Shown: in pieces, positions 49,423 through 60,500 of the stretch
Numbering within the stretch: the first letter of the stretch is position 1
How the letters are laid out: each line of letters begins with the position of its first letter
Virus record (IMG/VR): IMGVR_UViG_3300007735_000784
Span: 1 to 64,000 of that record
Strand: one strand, 5' to 3'
DNA: 64,000 nt
Source of the DNA: a virus
Program-made: the position numbers and the translations under genes
The notes under the pieces: model-generated
Told to the model about the DNA's origin: nothing
Databases searched by the model: none
What the model saw: the letters and a program-made list of their open reading frames with translations, nothing else

Positions 49423-50814
49423 ATGGCACTAGCCGACTTAGCGAGAGGTTACTCTCAGGATTATATCTCCACACTTGATCCATTATTGGAGAAGTACGAT
49501 ATTTCAAAAGAAATTTATCGTTCTTATGGCGATCAAAGATACAATAGCTACATGGCTATTAAAGAACTTGGTTTACAAGAGCCGATTGCTCAGATTCAAG
49601 GTCATCACTTTGAAGAAGAAAGAAAGCTACAAACCTTAGAGGTTGAAAGCAATGCTTCTGGAGCAGCCGGAGCAGATGTTGTAGTTCCTTTAACAGCAGC
49701 TATGTTTACCAATGGTAAAACTTATGCTCGTAAATGGTTTAACGTTATCTTCCCAGACTACGGACAAGCAACCATTACTGACATTGATACCGTTAACGAA
49801 ACTATCACTTTAACTCCAAAATCTAGCACTTATGCTATTAGCGTAACAGCAGGAGATGAGTTAGTAATCGGTGATTCTAACTTCGGTGAGGGTACAACTC
49901 AGCCAGAAGGTATCATTAGAGGTTTCATTATCCGTAACTTCTACACTCAGATTTTGAAAGAGGCTTACAGAGCATCCGGTACTGCAATGACCAATGAGGC
50001 ATCAGTAGATGTTAAGCGTTTAGCTGATTATATCAAAAATACACCTGAGTTAGGAAATACATTGGTAGCAATGTGCCAGGCAGATGTTGACTTCCGTATG
50101 ACCGTACAGTTGAGTAATCAAATGTTATGGGGTACTGAAAACACCAACACATCAGCTTTATCTGATCCAGATACAGCAGCTATGGACGGTTCAATTTGGG
50201 CAACCAAAGGATTAAATGCCGTTACTGATGCGTTGGGACAAACATACCCATATACAGTAGGTACACTTTCATTGACTGACTTCTATGCTATTACCGATTT
50301 ATTGGATCAGCAATTAGTTAGCCCAATGAAACCAATCTGGTGGTTATGTGGTCGTAAGCAGAAAAACGAGTTTGACCAATTATTAATGGCAAACAACGCA
50401 ATCCAATATCAAACTTCTTACACTAAAGATATGGTTAGAAATGACATCTTTGGTAGAGAATCAAAAGAAGTGTTCATTGATTTCTCTGGATTACAATTAG
50501 GAGGTTACTCATTCGCTTGTAACGTGGATTACACATTCACAGATCCAAAAGGAATGGGAGCAGCCGGATATAACACCCCTAACCTTGGATTTATGATTCC
50601 ATTGGCAGAAGGTAAAGATCCAAAAACAGGTAAGCCAGTAGATTCTATTAAGGCCCGTTACAAAAAATTGGGAACTTACAATAGAATGTTTGAAACCTGG
50701 ACTAGAGATTGGAACCAAACTAACTACGACATCAGAGAGTGGGAATTACGTTGTAACGTAGGATACCAATTCTTTGGAGCCAACAGGTTTGTGAAACTAG
50801 AAGGTCAATCATAA
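49423..50814 (+). CDS. Major capsid protein
   Basis: 463 aa directly after the scaffold gene. The sequence mixes beta strands and helices of the HK97 type; the N-terminal helix (ALADLARGYSQDYISTLDPLLEK) and the repeated SYMAIKELG-like motif are reminiscent of crAss-like capsid proteins. Codons are consistently optimised-looking (many ATT/ATC, GGA, GCA). A strong terminator follows at 50852. The HK97 fold is family knowledge, not provable by eye. Confidence 0.75.
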   Translation: MALADLARGYSQDYISTLDPLLEKYDISKEIYRSYGDQRYNSYMAIKELGLQEPIAQIQGHHFEEERKLQTLEVESNASGAAGADVVVPLTAAMFTNGKTYARKWFNVIFPDYGQATITDIDTVNETITLTPKSSTYAISVTAGDELVIGDSNFGEGTTQPEGIIRGFIIRNFYTQILKEAYRASGTAMTNEASVDVKRLADYIKNTPELGNTLVAMCQADVDFRMTVQLSNQMLWGTENTNTSALSDPDTAAMDGSIWATKGLNAVTDALGQTYPYTVGTLSLTDFYAITDLLDQQLVSPMKPIWWLCGRKQKNEFDQLLMANNAIQYQTSYTKDMVRNDIFGRESKEVFIDFSGLQLGGYSFACNVDYTFTDPKGMGAAGYNTPNLGFMIPLAEGKDPKTGKPVDSIKARYKKLGTYNRMFETWTRDWNQTNYDIREWELRCNVGYQFFGANRFVKLEGQS

Positions 50815-50851
50815 GAAGTTCTTTTCGAGTTTTTTCATATATGGTTTGTAA

Positions 50852-50884
50852 AAGAGCCTCACTTAATTGTGGGGCTTTTTTTTG
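50852..50884 (+). terminator. Terminator after the capsid gene with nested promoter element
   Basis: AGCCTCAC pairs with GTGGGGCT around a TTAATT loop, followed by a T-run to about 50883. The T-run merges with the TTTG of the next promoter. Confidence 0.75.
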
Positions 50885-50911
50885 TTTATTTCAAAACTAT
50901 CTGTATATTTG
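50881..50911 (+). promoter_or_regulatory. Promoter downstream of the capsid terminator
   Basis: TTTG 50881-50884, 19 bp spacer, TATATTTG 50904-50911, ATG at 50939. Confidence 0.75.
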
Positions 50912-50938
50912 CCATAAATAGTTCAAAAATTATATAGC

Positions 50939-52084
50939 ATGATTTACGTTAATAATGAAAAAGCACAACTACCACAAGCCTTGATTTCGGCACTACGTAA
51001 GGAGTTAGAGGGAGGGGTTCAGTTGAAATATCCTAAAAAATACAGGTCAGAATCAAAGACAGATAAGGGAAAGAATATTATTGAATGGCCGGCAGCCAGG
51101 GTTGTTCGATATGTAGATTCTGTTAATTTGGATTTAGATACAATGTTGCCTGCTAATAAAAATTCGGCTAGGGCGCAGCAGGTACAAGTAAGATGGGCAA
51201 TCGGCACATCATTTAATTCACAGACAAAGCAGGACGAGTATAAGCCTATTGCTCTGGATAAATTAAAGACTTTGCATCCAGAGGATTATGAAGAATTTTG
51301 GTTCTTAAAATATTGTTCACGTTTCGTAGAAGGAGGACACAATGCAAAGGCGAATAACTCTAAAAACTACTCTATTATTTTATATAACCCAGAGGCCGAA
51401 GCAATAGAAGAAGAAAGCAAGAAGCGTAATTATTATAGAGTAAATGCACTTATTTATAATAGCGACAAAGAGGGAGGGTTATCAGAACCACAACTAAGGG
51501 ATATTGCAGCAGCATTTAATGTAGGAAAGGCTATGGAAATGTCATTGCCTGCATTAAGACTTAAATTAGAATCGGCAGTATCACAAGATCAGGCAAAGGG
51601 AGCCGTATCAGGAGATGCCGGATTAAAAGGAGAGAAGTATTTTCTACATCTAATTGACCAAAAAGTAGACCTTACACTTAAAACAACTATTAGAAGGGCA
51701 ATCGACCTTGGCGTTGTAAAATATGACACAGCAAGATCAGCTTGGTTTTATTTAAGTGAAAAAGAAGGTGGAAAACAAGTCTTAACTGAAAGGATTGTTA
51801 ATTGTGAAAAAAATGTAGCAAATAAAGAAAACGTTTTATTTAATCACTTTGAGAGAAAAGCAGAAGAAAAAGCAGATTTTTTAAAGAGAGTTTCAGCCGG
51901 AAGTAAAGAGGAGGTAGATAGCAAATTAGAGGTTGATACTTTAAAAATGGAAGCAGAAGCAGCTAAAGCAGAAGGAGATGTAAAAAAATATTACGATATT
52001 TGGGAAAAGATAGTTGCCATAGCTCCAACTCAAAAACATCAGAGAGAGCTTGCAAAAGCGGAGGGTTTATTGAACGAAGTGTAG
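50939..52084 (+). CDS. Head-associated or structural hypothetical protein
   Basis: 381 aa. Acidic/basic alternating sequence, strongly helical C-terminus (residues 300-375, ERKAEEKADFLKRVSAGSKE and following) suggesting a coiled-coil tail. N-terminal half has no recognised domain. Position after the capsid gene points to a head decoration or completion protein. Own promoter and terminator suggest a separate unit. Confidence 0.5.
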   Translation: MIYVNNEKAQLPQALISALRKELEGGVQLKYPKKYRSESKTDKGKNIIEWPAARVVRYVDSVNLDLDTMLPANKNSARAQQVQVRWAIGTSFNSQTKQDEYKPIALDKLKTLHPEDYEEFWFLKYCSRFVEGGHNAKANNSKNYSIILYNPEAEAIEEESKKRNYYRVNALIYNSDKEGGLSEPQLRDIAAAFNVGKAMEMSLPALRLKLESAVSQDQAKGAVSGDAGLKGEKYFLHLIDQKVDLTLKTTIRRAIDLGVVKYDTARSAWFYLSEKEGGKQVLTERIVNCEKNVANKENVLFNHFERKAEEKADFLKRVSAGSKEEVDSKLEVDTLKMEAEAAKAEGDVKKYYDIWEKIVAIAPTQKHQRELAKAEGLLNEV

Positions 52085-52111
52085 GTTTTTCATTTATGTT
52101 TATTTTGTTTA

Positions 52112-52142
52112 GAGGGGGTATATTTAATATCCCCTTTTTTTT
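52112..52142 (+). terminator. Terminator after the 50939 gene
   Basis: AGGGGGTAT pairs with ATATCCCCT (about 52112-52135), followed by a T-run to 52142. Confidence 0.7.
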
Positions 52143-52177
52143 GTTGGGAATTATTTATATTTTTGAAAAAAATTGTC

Positions 52178-54190
52178 ATGTCTACACCAACAATATCTAA
52201 TTCTGTTTTATTTAATCTAAATAACGAACAGTTAACATTTTCGGATAATACCAATTATTCAAGTTATGGGATAGCCCTTACCGATGTGAATGGTAATTTA
52301 AGGGTAACTGGACCATCTGGTATATTCTATAATAATACATCATGGGTAACGCCAAGTATAGTATTAAATACAGGAAATACGAAAGTGGTTAATTTGCCAT
52401 TAAATACAGCAGGAGATGTTTTAGCTGGCAACTATGACTTCGTTTATACGGTAAGAGTAAATTGGGGGTTTTCAATATATGCCAGTACCGGTGGATTAGG
52501 GTTTAATGTTTTAGGGAATCAAACGGCTATTTTTACAGCAAACTCAGATTTTACTATTGTTGGAGGTCCCAATGCCGGAACATATAGTGTTATAAGTTCA
52601 ACATATAACTCATTGACGGGGTTGACATATATTCTTGTAAACGAATCTATCGCTGATCCAAACTCATTACAGGGATCTATAGAAATTGATTCGGATTATA
52701 CAAATTCATTTACACGATATTTTTCATGCACACTTCCTGTGGTTGATATACAAGCAGAGGTGGAATGTGATTGTGGTCAAATAACAAGTACCGACTTAAC
52801 TAACTATGGTATAACCGTAGATGGAACTTATATATATCCTACAATAGCTAGGACTCATGTTGTTTATCCTCCTCTTAGCCCATCAACAGGGCAGAGAGTA
52901 GACGGAACAACAACCTCTAGTTCGGCTACAATTATTCTTAGCCCAATATGGACAAATGACTATATTACAACTATAAGTAGCGTTTTAACTTATGCTTATG
53001 CAGATGATTTTACAGTAATAGTAACTGTAACAGGATCGGAAACATATACTGTAGAGTGTACATCTGAGCTATGTTGTGTATATAGCTGTTTAGCAAATAT
53101 CTTTGAAACATGGAAAGATTATAAGCAAACAAATTTAGTAAGAGCAAAAGAATGGGAAGCAAAATTAATCCAAGCCTATGGAGCCTGGATGCTGTATTCT
53201 ATTGCTAAAACTTGTGGGCAATCAACAAGTGCAGAAACATATCTAGCACAAATTATAACATTAGCGCAAAGCTCAGGTTGTACTTGTTGCACAGGTAATT
53301 CAGCAGAGCCGGCACAAGTTATACCTATCTGTGGTAATGTTTCAACATCAAATGGATCAGGAACCGGAGGAAACGTTGTAATTACTACTTGTGGAAACGG
53401 AATCATAGTATCGGCAAATACCGTAGGAATCACAACCACCTATACATTATGTGTAGATGAGCAAATTATTTATGGTATTGTTGCAGATTACTTAGCCGAC
53501 AACCCATTATCATTAAACGACCTTGCTGATGTAGATACTACCGGATATGGTTCTGGTAGCCTATTAAGGTTTAACGGACAAAATTGGGTATCGGTAGATT
53601 CTATTAGCTTAGATCAGATAACCGAATTTAGCGTTTCAAATCCACTTGTAGGACAGGTTTTGACTTGGAACGGAAGTAATTGGGTTAACCAAAGTAATAC
53701 CGGAAACATTATAGCTATTGAGCAAAACACTTATACATCAAGTGGAAGTGCCGTTCAAACATTAAAGTCAGTTACAATCCCTGCCGGTACATTAGTGCAA
53801 ACAGGAGATTATTTAGATATAGATTGTGAGTATTTGCTTACATCATCATCTACCCCTAAAAGAGTTTTGGTGGGAATGACAGGTAATGATTCATTTACTA
53901 CGGCTTGGTTAAATACAGCAGCAATAAGAAGAACAATAGTAAGTATTCGATTCATAAGAGTAAGTTCAACTACTGTTAGGCAGCAATACCGATATGATTC
54001 TTATAACAACTTTGGCCCAGGATACGCCTATCCTCCTTATGGAGTTCCGGTTGTATTCTCTGATCCAACAACCTACGCTGTAAATAACCTAGACATAGCA
54101 TCTAATACCGTACAATTTAGGTATGACCCAACAGTATCAAGTACATCAGGTTCATTAGTGAACTATACTATAAAATTATTTAAACTTTAA
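52178..54190 (+). CDS. Large virion fibre/head-fibre-like protein
   Basis: 670 aa from ATG 52178 (an upstream TTG is in frame but lies in the promoter region; a possible -7 TATTTTTG is at 52158-52165). Beta-rich with many Thr/Ser/Asn; residues about 290-420 hold a helical segment TWKDYKQTNLVRAKEWEAKL and a Cys-rich stretch (SSGCTCCTGNSAEP). The segment SLNDLADVDTTGYGSGSLLRF followed by GQVLTWNGSNW repeats a fibre-type motif. A surface fibre or head-fibre trimer is inferred. Confidence 0.55.
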   Translation: MSTPTISNSVLFNLNNEQLTFSDNTNYSSYGIALTDVNGNLRVTGPSGIFYNNTSWVTPSIVLNTGNTKVVNLPLNTAGDVLAGNYDFVYTVRVNWGFSIYASTGGLGFNVLGNQTAIFTANSDFTIVGGPNAGTYSVISSTYNSLTGLTYILVNESIADPNSLQGSIEIDSDYTNSFTRYFSCTLPVVDIQAEVECDCGQITSTDLTNYGITVDGTYIYPTIARTHVVYPPLSPSTGQRVDGTTTSSSATIILSPIWTNDYITTISSVLTYAYADDFTVIVTVTGSETYTVECTSELCCVYSCLANIFETWKDYKQTNLVRAKEWEAKLIQAYGAWMLYSIAKTCGQSTSAETYLAQIITLAQSSGCTCCTGNSAEPAQVIPICGNVSTSNGSGTGGNVVITTCGNGIIVSANTVGITTTYTLCVDEQIIYGIVADYLADNPLSLNDLADVDTTGYGSGSLLRFNGQNWVSVDSISLDQITEFSVSNPLVGQVLTWNGSNWVNQSNTGNIIAIEQNTYTSSGSAVQTLKSVTIPAGTLVQTGDYLDIDCEYLLTSSSTPKRVLVGMTGNDSFTTAWLNTAAIRRTIVSIRFIRVSSTTVRQQYRYDSYNNFGPGYAYPPYGVPVVFSDPTTYAVNNLDIASNTVQFRYDPTVSSTSGSLVNYTIKLFKL

Positions 54191-54192
54191 AA

Positions 54193-55047
54193 ATGGGACT
54201 ATATAAAACAATATCAGTTGGGGCATCCACACTATCAGTAGATGGATCATCGGTAGGAGCTACATACGATATACCGTTGGGAGATCCAGCATTATATCTT
54301 AATGATGAAGTGGCGTTTTTTGTAGTAGAAGGAAATTCTACCACATTAGTTACATCATTATCAATAACATCTACCTATACTCCAATAGCTCCACTTGTCT
54401 ATAAATTTATGTTTGATGGGGGAGTGGTTTTAGGTGCCAATAATTTCTCATTTTTTGGAACGCAATTAACAGCAGTACAGGCATTGTATCCGGCAGTAAT
54501 TGAAGCGTGGTGGACAGGATCAGCATGGAATGTAGTTGTTTGTAGGGTTGAAGTTAGAACAACCGGATTACCTAATAGCCAATTAGCAAATATGGCACCC
54601 CAGACGGTGAAGATGAACAGTGGGTTAAGTGCCGGAGTTCCGCAAGATGTAACGTATGATGGTTTAAGAAGCCAAATTGGATTAAACAAGTACGTTTATC
54701 ATGTGCCAATTTCATTTAATTCTGGAGAGCAGGGATATAATACAATTATGGCTCCTGTTGTTGGTGAAATAACTAGAATAGGGTATGTCGTAACTAAAAA
54801 AATCGCAGGAACAGATGATGCTACGATTGATGTAGGAATTACAAATTTTTGGCCAGTTCCGGTTAGTAATTATATTGTAACAATTCCAGCAGATACGCCT
54901 GTAAATACAGGTGGAATATTAAATACAACAGGGCAAGGTTTAGATTTACCTGCATTAACTGTAAATAGTAATTATATTGGACTAGATGCAGCAAAAACTA
55001 CATGGGGTGGTTCAGCGTTATTATCTATTGAAATTACATTAGCATAA
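54193..55047 (+). CDS. Virion surface/fibre protein
   Basis: 284 aa, beta-rich, two bases after the preceding gene. The central part (NMAPQTVKMNSGLSAGVPQDV) and C-terminal jelly-roll-like strands (IDVGITNFWPVPVSNYIVTI) suggest a fibre tip or trimeric fibre protein. No family recognised; partner of the preceding fibre gene is likely. Confidence 0.5.
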   Translation: MGLYKTISVGASTLSVDGSSVGATYDIPLGDPALYLNDEVAFFVVEGNSTTLVTSLSITSTYTPIAPLVYKFMFDGGVVLGANNFSFFGTQLTAVQALYPAVIEAWWTGSAWNVVVCRVEVRTTGLPNSQLANMAPQTVKMNSGLSAGVPQDVTYDGLRSQIGLNKYVYHVPISFNSGEQGYNTIMAPVVGEITRIGYVVTKKIAGTDDATIDVGITNFWPVPVSNYIVTIPADTPVNTGGILNTTGQGLDLPALTVNSNYIGLDAAKTTWGGSALLSIEITLA

Positions 55048-55048
55048 T

Positions 55049-55849
55049 ATGACACTACAGGATATATGGGATCATATATATAGCAGGACAAATAAGGACC
55101 AATCTGGGAATACTTATAATCCGGAACGTTTTAATGTTGACCTTAAAACGGCCAATATTGAAATGTTTTCTAAAATGTATGGTTTACCCACAGATTATTC
55201 ACCTGGAGTAGCTATCCCAAGAGTTGCCTATTCGGTAACTCAAAGAGTAAAAGATGATTTACGTCATTTAGTGGTAAATATGGGTGGAGTTGCAGCAGGT
55301 GATCCAGGTCCATTAGAAGTAAATTCGGATGGTATTGCTTATTTACCAGAGGACTATATTCACGTTTCAGCAATGAATTATACCTATGTGGATGGTAATT
55401 GCAACCAAAAAATAAAATACCCCAAGTTTGACGTTTTAACAGATCAACAATGGAGTGAAGCAATAGGAAATGTTACTATGAATTATAGAGTAGCAGAATT
55501 TCCATATTGCACATTTAGAAAAAATTATATAGAAGTAAGACCCAAAACAATACAGCATATTAATTTCGTTTACCTAAGAACTCCGATTACACCGGTTTAT
55601 GATTATTACGTAGACTCAAATGATGCTATCATATATTTACCGCCTGGGACAAGATATAATTTACAGCCAGGAGAAACAGGATCAGCAGGACAAACTAACG
55701 TGCAAGTTCAATCAAATAGTGTAGAATTAGAATGGCCGGTAGAGGTGCATCCTGATATTTGCAACTTACTATTATCGTATGTAGCAGATAATTTGAGAAG
55801 CCAAGAATTAAAACAAAGTGCAGAAATGCGTAAAGCAAGCGGATACTAA
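55049..55849 (+). CDS. Connector (ring-like) protein 1
   Basis: 266 aa. The N-terminal helix and the segment LPEDYIHVSAMNYTYVDG resemble crAss-like ring/connector proteins that stack below the portal. The 56740 gene has the same LPEDY pattern, so the two are probably related. Directly followed by other small connector genes. Confidence 0.6.
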   Translation: MTLQDIWDHIYSRTNKDQSGNTYNPERFNVDLKTANIEMFSKMYGLPTDYSPGVAIPRVAYSVTQRVKDDLRHLVVNMGGVAAGDPGPLEVNSDGIAYLPEDYIHVSAMNYTYVDGNCNQKIKYPKFDVLTDQQWSEAIGNVTMNYRVAEFPYCTFRKNYIEVRPKTIQHINFVYLRTPITPVYDYYVDSNDAIIYLPPGTRYNLQPGETGSAGQTNVQVQSNSVELEWPVEVHPDICNLLLSYVADNLRSQELKQSAEMRKASGY

Positions 55850-56493
55850 TGTTAACCAAAGTCGAATATAGAGAATCGGTATTATACCAACTGGCAGGGG
55901 GAATCCCCGTAGCTGACCTATTAGGTAGATATTCGCCAATGTTGGTTGACAGAGTTATTGGAGAGTGCTATGATGCCCTTTTAGCCAATGCTTATAGGCA
56001 ATCATCAGCCGCTAGAGGTACAAGTGATTTAGCAATGCTAGATGCCTATACAAAAGCCTTCCCTAATGTTAGCGTTTCGTATAACACAGACAGGGAAGAA
56101 TATTACTCATCATTGCCGGCTCCAATAATTATACTGCCAGAAGGAATGGGAATAAGGTTTATATCTTGGATGAAAGATCAAGCCACACAATTTATTCCAA
56201 TTACAAACAATGCGCTATCTGTATTTGATGAGTTAGAAGTTAGCAAAACGTCAACTTTACCTACTTATTACATAGAGGCAAATACGGTATATTTTAATTT
56301 CTTAGGTGAGCCTTTGAGTAATGTATTAATGAAATTAGTACCTTCGTACTTCTACCTTAATGATGAAGATTATGTGGGTGATCCACAAATCGTAGGAAAG
56401 GGAGGGTTTGTAACAGTAACGGATATGGTAAGGCAGAAATTATTAACCATGCCGCCAGAAGATACGGCAAATGATAACGTAGAAAGACAATGA
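55849..56493 (+). CDS. Connector/tail protein
   Basis: 214 aa between two ring-like genes and overlapping them by a few bases. Mixed alpha/beta; LPTYYIEANTVYFNFLG in the middle has the strand pattern of tail adaptor proteins. Function inferred from position. Confidence 0.5.
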   Translation: MLTKVEYRESVLYQLAGGIPVADLLGRYSPMLVDRVIGECYDALLANAYRQSSAARGTSDLAMLDAYTKAFPNVSVSYNTDREEYYSSLPAPIIILPEGMGIRFISWMKDQATQFIPITNNALSVFDELEVSKTSTLPTYYIEANTVYFNFLGEPLSNVLMKLVPSYFYLNDEDYVGDPQIVGKGGFVTVTDMVRQKLLTMPPEDTANDNVERQ

Positions 56494-56738
56494 GTGCAAG
56501 AAACATAGCTACCGGATTTATGAACCTATGGCGAGAGCATATAGGTATAGCAGATGATAAGGTTGAGAAATTAGCCAAAGTCAGGGGAGAGATATGTTTA
56601 GCTTGCCCATCAGTATTAAAAAGAGGAAACCCATCGGAAAAAAATACAGATATTAGAGTAGGTTGTGGGGAATGTGGATGTAGTGTAGCGGCAAAAATTA
56701 GAGTGAAGGCTGAGAAATGTCCCTTAAATAAATGGTAA
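56490..56738 (+). CDS. Small zinc-binding-like protein between connector genes
   Basis: 82 aa. CLACPSVLKRGNP and CGECGCSVAAKIR supply several Cys pairs plus CPLNKW at the C-terminus, a likely treble-clef or zinc knuckle. Genes of this kind occur between ring-protein genes in crAss-like phages. It overlaps the previous gene by four bases (ATGA). Confidence 0.6.
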   Translation: MSARNIATGFMNLWREHIGIADDKVEKLAKVRGEICLACPSVLKRGNPSEKNTDIRVGCGECGCSVAAKIRVKAEKCPLNKW

Positions 56739-56739
56739 G

Positions 56740-57537
56740 ATGGCAGTAACTAGAGCAAACCCATTAAAAGCATCAGGCACCGTTTCGGTTAGATATATCG
56801 TACAAAATATAAAGAACCGTAGGAAAGAGTATTCTGCAACAGATTATAAGCACATTGAGCAGCTTGTAATAGATGCTATTGGGTATTTGAATATATTTAC
56901 CCTTGATACTATTGAAGTATCTTATATAGATGTGGATTCAACCGGAGTGATTGAGTTGCCAGAGGACTATGTAGATTACACTAAAATTGGCGTTGTAGAT
57001 AGAAATATGAAACTATGGACGCTAACCCTAGATAAATCATTAGTAAGACTTCCAGTAGAAGAATGTGGATTGCCATTAGATAGAGTGCTTACCGGCCATG
57101 CGGATTTTAACCGTACCGCCTTTCCATACCCAACCACAGGTTACTTCTGGTCCCCTCACTTTCATTATGGAAATTTCATAGATAACTATTATGGAATGGG
57201 GGGTGGATTTAACCGAGGCTATTACAATATTGATAGAGCAGGAAGAAGATTATTAACTAGAGGGCTTCCAGCAGGAACCACAGTTGTATTAGAATATAAG
57301 TCTAGCGGAGTTGGAGTAAGTGCTGGCACGTATGTTCCTAGACAAGCATTAGAGGCTATTATAGCTAAGGTGATGTGGGTGGAAACCGAGTATAGCGTTT
57401 TACCAGGAAATCCTCAGTATTGGGAAAAAAGATTTTACGATGAAGAAAATATGTTAATTAACCTAGAGTACACAAGGACAATGCAAGAACACCTTGATTC
57501 TCTATATGCAGTTTGGACACAAGGACCTAAGAGATAA
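56740..57537 (+). CDS. Connector (ring-like) protein 2
   Basis: 265 aa. GVIELPEDYVDYTKIGVVDRN shares the LPEDY segment with the 55049 protein. An aromatic, Gly-rich loop region (HFHYGNFIDNYYGMGGGFNRG) and a C-terminal helical part follow. It lies before the large muzzle-like gene, so it is probably part of the neck/tail. Confidence 0.6.
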   Translation: MAVTRANPLKASGTVSVRYIVQNIKNRRKEYSATDYKHIEQLVIDAIGYLNIFTLDTIEVSYIDVDSTGVIELPEDYVDYTKIGVVDRNMKLWTLTLDKSLVRLPVEECGLPLDRVLTGHADFNRTAFPYPTTGYFWSPHFHYGNFIDNYYGMGGGFNRGYYNIDRAGRRLLTRGLPAGTTVVLEYKSSGVGVSAGTYVPRQALEAIIAKVMWVETEYSVLPGNPQYWEKRFYDEENMLINLEYTRTMQEHLDSLYAVWTQGPKR

Positions 57538-60500
57538 TGACAGCTAACCAACCGATAGACTTTAGAGGAACCGGACTTGACACAGATAGTGATATTCGTG
57601 CCATGCAACCAGGCGATTCAGATTCTCGCTTGAATTGCTATTACGACTCCTCAGATGAAAGTAATTGGGGTAATATCATTAACGTAAAAGGTAATTTAAG
57701 GCCAACGGATAATCCGGTATTGCCATCAGGGGTAAACGAGGTGATAGGATCATGCGAAGATTTAGCTAATAGTGGCGTTATATATTTTATTTGGAACTCA
57801 GAGCAAAAACATCAAATAAGAAGATGGTTCTCAAAAACCAATGCAGTACAAATAATATTAGAATCACCTGTACTTAATTTCAAAAGAGATTATCCTATTT
57901 ACCATTCAAACGTAATAGGAGATATATTGACTTGGACCGATGGCTACCAAAATCCAAGTAATGAAACAGATTATAATGGTCCACGATCAATAAGCATAAG
58001 TAAAAGTTTAGGCTATATGGCAGCATTGCCTTGGCCATCAGGATATACCGCAATTACCCAACAAGTGTTAGATGCAATCCGATACCCACCGGTACTACAA
58101 CCTGGGGCTTCATTGATGGATATACCTGGGGTTCAGAGTTTATTTGCAGGTAAGTATATGCAATTTTGCTATCAATACGTATATTTCGATAATAGTAAGT
58201 CAGTATTTTCTCCATTAACGGAGCTATTGGTTAGTCAAAATGAAGATGGAGATGGTAATTTTGTATATGATATTGACAACGCTGTAGATATTAACGTAAA
58301 AACAGGTCCCGAAATTGTAAGTAAAATTAACATTTGCGTTAAAGTAAATGGTAAATTCCATTACATTGTAGAAACTATTGAAAAATATGACGAAAGTGGG
58401 GCATTAAACCCAGGTATAGCTAATAATAGTAATTACAATTATATTTACTTAGGAGATAAAATTATTAATGAAGTCGATCCGGCAGAGGTAAATAAGCCTT
58501 ATGACTTTGTTCCGCAAACGGCAGCTTGTCAAGAAGTAGTTGAAGGAAACACTCTCGTTTATGCAAACGTAAGGGAGGGATATAAAACGCCAACTACCGA
58601 CTTAGCAGCATCTTGCGAAATTATAAAAGCAACAAACGATGCCCCAATATTTGACTCACTAGATTTTGGTAAAAACATTAACTACAGGTCATTATCATTT
58701 AAGAGAGGTGGCATATACCGACTAGGGATTATCTTTAGAGATTTTGGGGGTAGAACTTCATTTGTAAGCAGTTCTGATCTTTCACAGGTACAAATACCTT
58801 CATTATACGTAACTCCAGCAACACCTGGGGATGAATGGGAATTTTCTTTAAATCAAAAGCCAAAGATAACTTGGACGTTAACCGACAATACATTAATACC
58901 AGAATGGGCAGAGTCCTATGAAATAGTATGCACTAAAGATATAAGGGACTTAGAAAGAACGTTCTATTTTACCCAATGGGGGGCTTGCTTAGGGGATGAA
59001 GATGCAATCTATCAGAATGATAAGACAACGTTATTAATCCCAAGCACAGTAGGGTATTCATATCAAAGCGGAGATAGGTTGCGTTTAGTTTCACAATATA
59101 CAAGGGCATCAGAAATAACTAGCTCAGATTTAGGAGAAATCGTTGCCCCAACAGCACCAGGAGCATTTGGAAATGGGAGATATCCGCAAAAAAACATAGA
59201 TACATATAATGTAGATGGCTCAAATGATATTATTTATGATTTTGTAATTCAAAGTTTTAATGAGCAGACGGGAAGAATATCATTCTCAGGAGAGGTTACG
59301 GGAATTTTGCCAACCAATGCCTATGTATGGGAGATTTATAACCCAACAAGAACAACTACTGAATCTGAAATATTTTATGGAGTAGGGCAATCTTATATAA
59401 TAGAAAATGCTCGCCAACCAAATAGATCCTACTATCTTAGCCAAAACACTATTGATGGGATAGACATATTCCACAGGTGGAAGAAAATCGTATGGAAACC
59501 GCAAAGAGTTAAATTTAGGGTAAATCAAGTATGTATTCCCGTTAACCCTGGACCAGGTATTACGTGGCCAAGAAATACAAATGTTGCCTTAAATGGAATA
59601 GACCTATCAACAGTATTATTTTTACAATTCCCAAAATCTGTTTCAACAGTAGCACCGCCTGTATTAAGCAATTTGGCCGATGCCAATACAAGTGCAAAAA
59701 TAATTGGATTTAAGGATGAAAAATATGGTACATCATTAAATGGTAATTGGAGTTCGTTTAATATGTATTATGAGCCAGGGGTTTACCCTTTAAATCCATC
59801 CACCATGATAAACATATTATCTGGTAATATTTTAAATCAAAATAGTTGGGCAGTATTAAGTACAATTTTCAATCCACACGATATAGTTCCCTTAGATGCT
59901 CTAGGCATAATTATAACAGCAGGGCAAACGCACGCTTTAATGGCTGCTTCCGATGATATGACGATTGAGTTTGATACTAACAATAATCCTGCATACGTTC
60001 CATTATTTACAATAGGTGGTGGACTTCCTGTTGATTTAGAATTATTGCAGAAGGAAACAGACCCATCATTTGACATTTATCTACTCTGTGAAGATCACTC
60101 ACTATCTGATTTTTATGAATCAAATATGGATAGTGTTGGAAAACCATACGTAGAAAATATAAATGCAGAACGTAGACATTACATAGCAAAAATAAGAAAC
60201 GGAGGCCGCTACTTTGACAATAGTTTTATTAATCAGCTATTTTCATTTGATTCAAAAGCGCAAGAGTCATTACAGAAAAGATTTAATGAAATTACCAGAA
60301 TAAGAGAAGTGGGATTTACCCTAAAAGTGCATCAGAGAAACAAAATGACGGCTATTTATATAGGCAGGACAGAGATTTATGATTCACAAGGAGCAAGTCA
60401 ACTATCCCTTACCGACAATATACTAGGAAGCAAAAATCCGGCAGATGAATACTATGGTAGTTATTCGCCAGGTGCCGATGTGAAATCAATAAGAAACATC